DNA of 19,777 nt, taken from CAYGDT01 sp964348745. GTDB lineage: Bacteria; Patescibacteriota; Gracilibacteria; Peribacterales; Peribacteraceae. Of the stretch, positions 10,874 through 16,784 are shown one piece after another. Every line of letters begins with the position of its first letter. Within the stretch, counting starts at the first letter, position 1. The position numbers were made by a program, and so were the translations under genes. The DNA lies in NCBI GenBank assembly GCA_964348745.1, contig CAYGDT010000017.1:1-19777 (forward strand). The letters run 5' to 3'. Below the pieces are notes generated by a model that worked only from the letters and a program-made list of their open reading frames with translations, had not been told where the DNA came from and did not search any database.

Positions 10874-12996
10874 CCGATCAGTTTCCTAAACGCTTCTTCA
10901 TCGAGCGTGTGCGTTCCAAATTTTTTCGCATCGTCTAACTTACTGCCCGCCTCTGCCCCCAGCAGGAGGTAGTCGGTTTTCTTGCTGACAGTGGCACTGA
11001 CTTTTCCGCCACGGTCTTTGATCATCTTCTTGGCCTCCTCGCGTGCGAGCGTCGGGAGCGTCCCCGTCAACACAAACGTCTTGCCGGAGAAAATCTGCGG
11101 TGCGTGGCTCCCTTCGGGGAGCATCGCAAGCACGCCGGCGTTTTGAAACTTATGCAGAAGCGCGCGGTTATCTTCCTCCGCGATCCAGTCGATCACCGAC
11201 TGCGCAACCACGTCGCCGATCCCGTCGATGGCGGCAAGATCCTCCGTACTCAGTTTCTGTAAGGTCGTGCAGATATCTTGCAGCGACACCTGCTTGCCTG
11301 CTCCTCGAGTCTGAGCTACCTCGGAGTCGAAGACAGGCAGGTTTGTATTCGGTACCGTCATGGTACGGCCCGGCCATTGCAAGCGCCGTGCAAGGATCTC
11401 CGCCGTCTCACGCCCGATATGGCGAATGCCGAGTGCGAACAGAAAACGATCGAGCGGAACATGCCGTGCATTTCTGATCGATTCGAGAAGATTTTCCGTC
11501 TTCTTCTCCTGAAAAAGCGGCAGCCCGATGAGATTGTCGTATGTCAGGAAAAAAATATCGGCTGCATCCGAGACGAGCCCCTGTGTCAGCAGCACTTCGA
11601 TGGTTTCTTTGCCGAAGCCTTCGATATTGAATGCGTAGCGCGAGACAAGGTGCTCCAGCTTCTCCTGTCGCACGGCGGCGCATTTGGGGTTGCTGCAGCG
11701 ATGCACGGCTTCGCCTTCCGGTCGAACGAGCGTGCTTTCGCAACTGGGACAATGCAGCGGAAAATGGAAGGGGCGCGTTGTATCCGGTCGCAGGTTACCA
11801 AGCACTTCCACCACTTCCGGAATAATATCTCCTGCTTTCTGCAGTACGACGGTATCGCCGATGCGCACGTCCAGCCGCGCTATTTCATCGGCGTTATGCA
11901 GGGTCGCTCGTGTCACGGTGGTTCCCGCAAGTTGCGTGGGGCTTAAGTGTGCCACGGGTGTGATCGCTCCCGTGCGCCCGACTTGCAGCTGGATATCCAG
12001 CACGACGGCGGTTTTCTGCTCGGCTGGGAATTTATACGCTCGCGCCCAGCGCGGGGCTTTTGCCGTGGAACCGAGCTCTTTCTGGAGTTTCTTGTCGTTG
12101 ACTTTAATCACGATGCCGTCGATGTCGTAGGGGAGCGCGTCGCGCTTGTCGCGGAATTCCGCGTACATCTTCTTGACCTCGTCGATGTGTTTAAGGTGCC
12201 GTGTCTCGGAGTTCGTTGGCAGGCCAATGGACCGTATGAATGCGAGGAGTTCTTCCTGTGTCTGCACGCCGATCGCTTCCATCGTCTCGCGACCGAGTTC
12301 ATAGCAGAAGATCTGCAAATCGCGCCCCGCGGCGACTGCGGGGTCTAACTGCCGCACGCTGCCTGCGGCGGCATTGCGCGGGTTGGCGAATTTTTCCTCT
12401 TCGCTCAGGGCTGCATTTAATTTCTGCAATGCAGATTTTGGCAGGTACACCTCGCCCGATACTTCGATGAACGGAGGCGGATTAGAAAGATCAATACAAA
12501 AAGACAACGGCACCGACTCGATCGTGCGAACGGTATGAGACACATCTTCGCCTTCCACGCCGTTGCCGCGCGTCAGTGCACGCGCGTAGACGTATTGGCC
12601 ATCGTGCTGATGTTCGTAGATCAGCGTGATATTGAGTCCGTCGATCTTCAGTTCCGCGACGTAATCAAACTGCGTACCTTGGTCGACCGCGCGTTCCATC
12701 TGCTCCAACCATTCTGTAAGCTCCGCCTCGCTAAATGCGTCCGTCAGCGATTCTTTCGGGGTCACGTGTCGGACTTTCGGCAACCTGCCATCGAGCGGAG
12801 CACCGACGCGCTGCGTCGGGGAATCACTTGTGACGATTGCGGGAAACTCCGTTTCCAGTTTGATCAGTTCCTGCTTCAGCGCATCGCGCACGTCTTCGGA
12901 AGCTTCGTGTTTATTCTCTATAAAATAAGCAGTATTCAGACGTCGTATTTCGGCACGGAGTTTCTCGGCGCGTTTCTGTATATCAGCATGATCCAT
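10870..12996 (-). CDS. ligA: NAD-dependent DNA ligase
   Basis: The replicative ligase that seals nicks using NAD. The 708 residues carry domain Ia (1 to about 65), the nucleotidyltransferase with the lysine motif AELKIDG (Lys117), SPTQRVG (59-65), an OB fold (QVGRTGAITPVAHLSPTQ), a four-Cys zinc finger (CPSCES and CSNPKCAAVRQ), helix-hairpin-helix motifs (LAAIDGIGDVVAQSVIDWI) and a C-terminal BRCT domain (FSGKTFVLTGTLP onward). It is slightly longer than usual owing to a segment of about 35 residues inside the helix-hairpin-helix part (from PGRTMTVPNTN). Domain Ia is poorly conserved: Tyr24 matches the NMN-site tyrosine, but several other NMN-binding positions appear changed. It starts back to back with the 13020 gene. 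Confidence 0.96.
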   Translation of the reverse strand: MDHADIQKRAEKLRAEIRRLNTAYFIENKHEASEDVRDALKQELIKLETEFPAIVTSDSPTQRVGAPLDGRLPKVRHVTPKESLTDAFSEAELTEWLEQMERAVDQGTQFDYVAELKIDGLNITLIYEHQHDGQYVYARALTRGNGVEGEDVSHTVRTIESVPLSFCIDLSNPPPFIEVSGEVYLPKSALQKLNAALSEEEKFANPRNAAAGSVRQLDPAVAAGRDLQIFCYELGRETMEAIGVQTQEELLAFIRSIGLPTNSETRHLKHIDEVKKMYAEFRDKRDALPYDIDGIVIKVNDKKLQKELGSTAKAPRWARAYKFPAEQKTAVVLDIQLQVGRTGAITPVAHLSPTQLAGTTVTRATLHNADEIARLDVRIGDTVVLQKAGDIIPEVVEVLGNLRPDTTRPFHFPLHCPSCESTLVRPEGEAVHRCSNPKCAAVRQEKLEHLVSRYAFNIEGFGKETIEVLLTQGLVSDAADIFFLTYDNLIGLPLFQEKKTENLLESIRNARHVPLDRFLFALGIRHIGRETAEILARRLQWPGRTMTVPNTNLPVFDSEVAQTRGAGKQVSLQDICTTLQKLSTEDLAAIDGIGDVVAQSVIDWIAEEDNRALLHKFQNAGVLAMLPEGSHAPQIFSGKTFVLTGTLPTLAREEAKKMIKDRGGKVSATVSKKTDYLLLGAEAGSKLDDAKKFGTHTLDEEAFRKLIG

Positions 12997-13002
12997 AGGA
13001 AC

Positions 13003-13012
13003 ATTGTATAGT
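13003..13012. promoter_or_regulatory. Shared divergent -10 of ligA and the 13020 gene
   Basis: On the plus strand TATAGT (13007-13012) predicts a start at 13019 for the ATG at 13020. On the minus strand TACAAT (13008-13003) predicts a start at 12996, the A of the ligA ATG. Both are five of six, and they overlap by two bases in ATTGTATAGT, with only 23 bases between the two start codons. No clear -35 on either side. Confidence 0.55.
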
Positions 13013-13019
13013 AGCGGCG

Positions 13020-13505
13020 ATGAACATGCGTCTCATCTTCCAACACGCCGTCGTCGTTTTCTACATCGCGATGACGCTTGCAGGCCTAAGCTACACGCTT
13101 CTGCGTTACTCCGTTCCGGGTGTCCCGTGGCAGATTCGGCGGTTTAGCTACGGCATGATGGCGCCGTTCCAGAACTACCTGACGTCCAACGAAGAGCTGA
13201 TTGCGGAAGGAAGACTCGTAGGTGGCGACTGGCAGCGCATCGACATCGATCCGTACTTCCCGTTCATCCGCGGCGAAAAAGCCATGCGTTCGTATCTGGT
13301 TTCGTTTCGCAATCAGGGCGACGATATCTGGCCGGAAAAATACCGGCAGCTCGCCCGCAGTATCCAGTTGCTGGAAGCAGATGAGGGCAGGCAGTGGGAA
13401 TCGGTGAAACTCGGTCTCGAAAAATGGCCGATGTCCACCGGAGGCTACGCATTTCTGCGTATTGCACCGTTTATTACCTATACCTCACTTGTGCAAATAC
13501 CATGA
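13020..13505 (+). CDS. Unknown membrane-anchored protein, partner of the HTTM protein
   Basis: A 161-residue protein I do not recognise. One hydrophobic segment at about residues 8-28 (FQHAVVVFYIAMTLAGLSYT) is an uncleaved anchor or signal; the rest is soluble and rich in aromatic and charged residues, including PYFPFIRGEKAMRSYLVSFR and the Trp-containing DDIWPEKYRQLARSIQLLE. Its stop overlaps the start of the next gene as ATGA (13502-13505), which indicates translational coupling with the HTTM-type membrane protein. A shared membrane complex is inferred. The start rests on the TATAGT box just before it. Confidence 0.78.
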   Translation: MNMRLIFQHAVVVFYIAMTLAGLSYTLLRYSVPGVPWQIRRFSYGMMAPFQNYLTSNEELIAEGRLVGGDWQRIDIDPYFPFIRGEKAMRSYLVSFRNQGDDIWPEKYRQLARSIQLLEADEGRQWESVKLGLEKWPMSTGGYAFLRIAPFITYTSLVQIP

Positions 13506-14599
13506 AAAACAAGTCGCTAATCACCAATCACCCCACTACGCCAAGGCTACGAGGGGCAGGCCAATCACTAATCACTAATCACCCCACTACGCCAAGGCTA
13601 CGAGGGGCAGGCCAATCATCAATCACCAATAACGCCTGGGATGCCTGGTGGATGCGCCCTGTGCCACCGCACGCGCTCGCGCTCACGCGCATCGCAATTG
13701 GGCTCTTCCTGCTTGTCTATGCAGGTCTCTACGTGCCGCATATCGCCCTGCTGTTTTCCGATCACGGCATCGCGCTGCCACTCTATCTCGATCAGCATCC
13801 GGCACTTTCTCTCATTCTTGCGCCTCAACCTCCGATCATTGCGCGCGCCATCTACGTGCTCCTTTTGCTTTCAATCCTCGGTATCACGCTCGGTGCGCAG
13901 TTTCGTTTCTCGACGCTTCTGACGATTCTCGGCGGGCTCTACTTCTGGCAGTTGCAGCTACATCTCTTTCCTGCGTCGTATAACCGCATCCTCTTCTTCA
14001 CGCTCATCGTGCTGCTTTTCAGTGGGGCGCACAGGACACTCTCGGTAGATCAGAGGCTTCGCAGCGGATCCTTTTTCCACTGGGAACCTACCTCCATTCT
14101 CCCGCAGCGGCTGATCGCCCTGCAGATCACGATGACCTTTCTCGGTGTCAGTCTGCAGAAGTGGTGGTTGCCCGGTTGGAAAGGCGGCGAGATCCTCGCG
14201 TACTCGTATCTCAGCCGGTGGGCGACCCCGCTTGCGCACTGGTATGCGCAGCTGCCCTTCACTTTGCGTCACTACGATTTCATCGTCTTGGTCGTCAAGA
14301 TCGGCCAGCCGGTCTGTGCGCTCGGACTCTGGGTCTCCAAACCGGCAGTGCGCATCTCCTCCGTCGTCTTCCTTTCCGTGTTTCTTCTTCTTATCACAGT
14401 GATGATGTCGATCTGGTGGTTCGTTTTTATCATTCCCGCATTCATTCTTTTTTGGAAACCTGAGGAGGTCGGTGTGTGGTTCTGCAGGGGAATGGAACGG
14501 ATGGAGGGGCTGAGGGTTCAGGAGAAACCGGCGAAACCAGGGAAGCCGGAGAAACCGGAGAAACCAGGGAAACCAGGGAAACCAGGGAGACCGGAGTAG
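13502..14599 (+). CDS. HTTM-type (vitamin K-dependent carboxylase-like) membrane protein
   Basis: A 365-residue polytopic membrane protein of HTTM type: HALALTRIAIGLFLLVYAGL opens the first helix, about eight more hydrophobic segments follow, and the short aromatic linkers (YFWQLQLHLFPASYNRILFF, QKWWLPGWKGGEILAYSYLS) are typical of the HTTM/VKGC-like group. Bacterial members are of unknown reaction; gamma-carboxylation is not implied. Two features look added on: the N-terminus is a 17-residue sequence (SLITNHPTTPRLRGAGQ) repeated twice, encoded by two 51-bp repeats, and the C-terminus is (E/A/G)KP repeated eight times, encoded by 9-bp repeats. The start at 13502 is set by the ATGA overlap with the upstream gene. 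Confidence 0.78.
   Translation: MKNKSLITNHPTTPRLRGAGQSLITNHPTTPRLRGAGQSSITNNAWDAWWMRPVPPHALALTRIAIGLFLLVYAGLYVPHIALLFSDHGIALPLYLDQHPALSLILAPQPPIIARAIYVLLLLSILGITLGAQFRFSTLLTILGGLYFWQLQLHLFPASYNRILFFTLIVLLFSGAHRTLSVDQRLRSGSFFHWEPTSILPQRLIALQITMTFLGVSLQKWWLPGWKGGEILAYSYLSRWATPLAHWYAQLPFTLRHYDFIVLVVKIGQPVCALGLWVSKPAVRISSVVFLSVFLLLITVMMSIWWFVFIIPAFILFWKPEEVGVWFCRGMERMEGLRVQEKPAKPGKPEKPEKPGKPGKPGRPE
13517..13618 (+). repeat. Two tandem 51-bp in-frame repeats
   Basis: Copies at 13517-13567 and 13568-13618 differ at one synonymous base (13525 C, 13576 T). Each contains the hairpin-like CCCC-ACTACGCC-AA-GGCTACGA-GGGG and short CTAATCACC runs. Length 51 keeps the frame open through the start of the HTTM-type gene. 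Confidence 0.9.
14522..14593 (+). repeat. Left 9-bp array (eight units) inside the HTTM gene 3' end
   Basis: Eight 9-bp units near GRGAAACCR, encoding the KP-rich tail. CCAGGGAGACCGG at 14582-14594 is exactly inverted at 14661-14673 in the right array. Confidence 0.85.
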
Positions 14600-14641
14600 C
14601 TGTCTTCTTACGAGGTTCTCTTACTACTAATCATCGCTTTC

Positions 14642-14677
14642 CCCGGTATCCCTGGATTCCCCGGTCTCCCTGGAATC
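14642..14677. repeat. Right 9-bp array (four units), inverted to the left one
   Basis: Units CCCGGTATC, CCTGGATTC, CCCGGTCTC and CCTGGAATC. Read on the other strand they have the same GANWCCRGG pattern as the array at 14522-14593. The two together can form a long hairpin spanning the stop codon of the HTTM-type gene. Confidence 0.8.
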
Positions 14678-14749
14678 CTTTCATAACGAAATGCATCCAC
14701 AGTACATTTTCCAAAATCCGCAGTTGCTTTCTCCAAAAATTGCAGCACT

Positions 14750-14992
14750 ATGCCGCCTATGATGACTCTCACTGATATTATTGAACAACTCGAACAGATC
14801 GATGTACAGATCGCCAAGCTTCTGGAGGAACGTACGCGGATTTGTGCAGGCAATAGGCTCGAACCCGAGGCACAAGCGGAACTGCTCTCACTCTGGCTGG
14901 AGGAATCTGCCGAACGGGGACTCGACGAAGGCAAGGCCGAGAAAATCGGCAAGCTGATCCTCAGTCTTTGCCGTGGCGGTTCCGAGGAATAA
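14750..14992 (+). CDS. Small helical protein resembling the chorismate mutase type II fold
   Basis: An 80-residue all-helical protein. LTDIIEQLEQIDVQIAKLLE followed by ERTRIC looks like the first helix of AroQ-type chorismate mutases (pattern ID..I..LL.ER). The second part (LLSLWLEESAERGLDEGKAE and KIGKLILSLCR) resembles the later helices. The middle region with the catalytic lysine and the D-x-x-R-E motif of true mutases is missing, so catalysis is doubtful. ATGs at 14750, 14759 and 14762 are all possible; no Shine-Dalgarno and only a weak -10 distinguish them. No aromatic amino acid genes are nearby. It is convergent with pilT across a repeat block. Confidence 0.55.
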   Translation: MPPMMTLTDIIEQLEQIDVQIAKLLEERTRICAGNRLEPEAQAELLSLWLEESAERGLDEGKAEKIGKLILSLCRGGSEE

Positions 14993-15004
14993 AGGTTTGG
15001 CACG

Positions 15005-15091
15005 GAAAGTTTGAAAGGTTTGGCAGGTTGGAAAGGTTGGAAAAACAAAACCCTTTTGACCTTCCCGACCTTCCCGACCTTCCCGTCCTTT
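15005..15091. repeat. Gene-less pair of inverted 9-bp arrays between two convergent genes
   Basis: Left array 15005-15040: GAAAGTTTG, AAAGGTTTG, GCAGGTTGG, AAAGGTTGG. Right array 15056-15091: TTGACCTTC, CCGACCTTC, CCGACCTTC, CCGTCCTTT, which reads GAAGGTYRR on the other strand. Left 15022-15040 and right 15065-15083 pair at 15 of 19 positions (two further ones as G-U). The consensus is that of the arrays flanking the S23-like gene. It may serve as a two-way terminator. Confidence 0.75.
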
Positions 15092-16112
15092 ACCCCGCCA
15101 CCAAGTCGTAGGTCGCCTTGTCGATATCTCCGTTCTTGTAGAGTTCCTTTGCGCACTTATCGAACGTGATCATACCCACGTCCCGTCCTGTCTGGATGAC
15201 CGATGTCAGCTCCGGGCTGCGGTTGTCACGGATGATGTTTGCAACAGCAGCGTTATTCACGAGCACTTCGCGCAGCGCGATACGGCCGCCTGCGGTACGC
15301 GGAATCAGGCGTTGGGCAAGAATGGCCTTAAGTGAGAGCGAGAGCTGCGTACGGATCTGCGTTTGCTGATGCGGAGGAAATACATCAACGATGCGGTCTA
15401 CCGTCTGCACGGCATTCGGGGTGTGGAGTGTGGCAAAGACGAGGTGACCGGTCTCCGCGAGTGTGAGAGCCGCAGAAATCGTCTCCAGATCGCGCATTTC
15501 CCCGACCATGATGATGTCAGGGTCCTGACGGAGTACGCGCTTCAGCGCCTCTGGGAACGCGAGGAAATCGCTCCCCAGCTGCCGCTGGCGGATCAGCCCT
15601 TTGTCGCTTTCGAAGATAAACTCGATCGGGTCTTCCAGCGTGACGATGTGCCCGCCGCGGCTGGCTGCAATGTGTTGGATCATCGCCGCAAGCGATGTCG
15701 ACTTTCCCGCACCCGTGGGGCCGGTAAAGAGGATCAATCCTTCCTGCGCCTCGCATAAGTGTTCGATACTTTCCAGTCCGATCTCCGCAAGTGACGGGAT
15801 CTTCGTAGGAATCAAACGCGCCGCAAGCCCGGGGTTCCCCCGTTCAAAGTGGCAGTTGATACGCATCCGAAGTCCGGTGCCTGTGCTGTAACTGCAGTCG
15901 ATTTCTTTCTCGTCGGTATACCGCTTAAACCGCGCGGGCTCCATAAGACTCTTGATAAACTGCGCCACTTTCGTCGCAGAACTTTTCTCTTTGCCTTGTG
16001 CAATAAGTTGCCCGTCGATGCGAAACATGACCGGCATGCCGACGGCGATATGCACGTCGGACGCACCTGCTTTCTCCGCCTTTTGGAAGATCGTATCGGC
16101 TGCTTGGGACAT
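15090..16112 (-). CDS. pilT: Type IV pilus retraction ATPase
   Basis: PilT hydrolyses ATP at the cytoplasmic base of the type IV pilus to retract the fibre. The 340 residues show the N-terminal PAS-like region, Walker A GPTGAGKST (131-139), the Asp box VTLEDPIEF (157-165), Walker B DPDIIMVGEMRD (197-208), the His box GHLVFATLH (222-230) and a C-terminal VANIIRD resembling the AIRNLIR motif specific to PilT. I chose the ATG at 16112, where the family starts and a TATACT box ends. An in-frame ATG further upstream would translate the 9-bp repeats. Other pilus genes are not in the window. It lies between two repeat pairs of one 9-mer family. Confidence 0.95.
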   Translation of the reverse strand: MSQAADTIFQKAEKAGASDVHIAVGMPVMFRIDGQLIAQGKEKSSATKVAQFIKSLMEPARFKRYTDEKEIDCSYSTGTGLRMRINCHFERGNPGLAARLIPTKIPSLAEIGLESIEHLCEAQEGLILFTGPTGAGKSTSLAAMIQHIAASRGGHIVTLEDPIEFIFESDKGLIRQRQLGSDFLAFPEALKRVLRQDPDIIMVGEMRDLETISAALTLAETGHLVFATLHTPNAVQTVDRIVDVFPPHQQTQIRTQLSLSLKAILAQRLIPRTAGGRIALREVLVNNAAVANIIRDNRSPELTSVIQTGRDVGMITFDKCAKELYKNGDIDKATYDLVAG

Positions 16113-16118
16113 CGTAGT

Positions 16119-16124
16119 AGTATA
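16119..16124 (-). promoter_or_regulatory. -10 box of pilT
   Basis: TATACT (five of six) predicts a transcription start at 16112, the A of the pilT ATG. TGGAAC at 16147-16142 is a weak -35 with the right spacing. Confidence 0.6.
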
Positions 16125-16198
16125 GCGGATTTCGGGGTGGGGTTCCAGAGGGGGGTGGAACGGGTTATTTGGCTTATGAGAAGGGAAAAAATTGTTTG

Positions 16199-16666
16199 GA
16201 AGGTTTGGAAGGTCGGATACTGTGGAGACAGAGGCTGCAGCACATGGCAGATTGCAGTTATGTCGCGACCGTATCAACAGTTGATTGTCTGGCAAGAAGC
16301 TCATAAGTTGTGCGTCTTTATTTTGGCTATTGCTGATTCATTTCCTACAAAGGAGCGATTTCGTCTCGTGGATCAGATTTGCAGGGCTGCCAGCAGTGTT
16401 CCGACAAACATCGCCGAGGGATCGGGAAGATACGGTCTCGGAGATCAGTTACATTTTTACTCAATCGCGAGAGCATCATTGGAGGAAGTCCACTATCAGT
16501 CATTTCTCGCAAGAGATCTGGGTTATATGGACGATGAGACATTTCAAAAGATTGATAGTTCAGTAAACAGAGTTGGCTATTTATTATCAAAACTGCGGAG
16601 AAGTCCAAAATTCTGCAAATGAGAGCTCGTCCGACCTGTCCGACTTTCCCGACGTTCCAAACCTTC
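16199..16666. mobile_element. IVS-like element: S23-like gene enclosed by inverted 9-bp arrays
   Basis: The left arm, 16199-16216 (GAAGGTTTGGAAGGTCGG), pairs with the right arm, 16649-16666 (CCGACGTTCCAAACCTTC), at 17 of 18 positions. Both arms are parts of 9-bp arrays (left from 16195; right 16630-16666 in four units). The enclosed gene belongs to the family first known from intervening sequences of 23S rRNA, which are likewise stem-enclosed. That this is a mobile unit is inferred. No target duplication was clear. Confidence 0.5.
16260..16622 (+). CDS. Four-helix-bundle protein (S23 / 23S rRNA intervening-sequence / Avd-like family)
   Basis: A 120-residue helical protein of the S23 family. 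The family pattern is clear: PYQQLIVWQEAHKLCVFILA at the start, then ERFRLVDQICRAASSVPTNI with AEGSGR (53-57 region), FYSIARASLEEVHYQ and a final helix RVGYLLSKLRRS. These proteins form pentameric, positively charged four-helix bundles that bind nucleic acid. Some occur in 23S rRNA inserts, some as the Avd partner of diversity-generating reverse transcriptases, and many are solitary with unknown role. No rRNA, reverse transcriptase or template/variable repeat is nearby. The upstream TGGCAGATT is a weak extended -10 whose start would be the ATG itself. The gene is divergent from pilT. Confidence 0.9.
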   Translation: MSRPYQQLIVWQEAHKLCVFILAIADSFPTKERFRLVDQICRAASSVPTNIAEGSGRYGLGDQLHFYSIARASLEEVHYQSFLARDLGYMDDETFQKIDSSVNRVGYLLSKLRRSPKFCK

Positions 16667-16768
16667 ATGGAACCAAAAATTTCGCATTGATTAGCCGATT
16701 CTCTTAAGATATCCTCATTTTCAGAAGCACCAGTATGTAAAGGATATTTTACTTTGTGGATTGTTCTG

Positions 16769-16774
16769 TAGAAT
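16769..16774 (+). promoter_or_regulatory. -10 box of the large regulator
   Basis: TAGAAT (five of six) predicts a transcription start near 16781, four bases before the ATG at 16785; the alternative start at 16761 lies upstream of this box. No clear -35. Confidence 0.5.
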
Positions 16775-16784
16775 ACGAAGTTCC

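Noticed and set aside
14476..14775. Plus-strand frame with GET/RET repeats
   Set aside because: It is another phase of the 9-bp array that encodes the KP-rich tail of the HTTM-type protein.
15005..15091. CRISPR array or similar from the short tandem repeats
   Set aside because: The 9-bp units have no spacers and no cas genes are near; the 51-bp repeats at 13517-13618 are only two and are coding.
16113..16304. 64-residue N-terminal extension of PilT
   Set aside because: It would translate the 9-bp repeats and the promoter; PilT proteins start at the MSQAADTIF position and a TATACT box ends there.
16260..16622. Diversity-generating retroelement, since the S23-like protein resembles Avd
   Set aside because: No reverse transcriptase, template repeat or variable repeat is present in the window.
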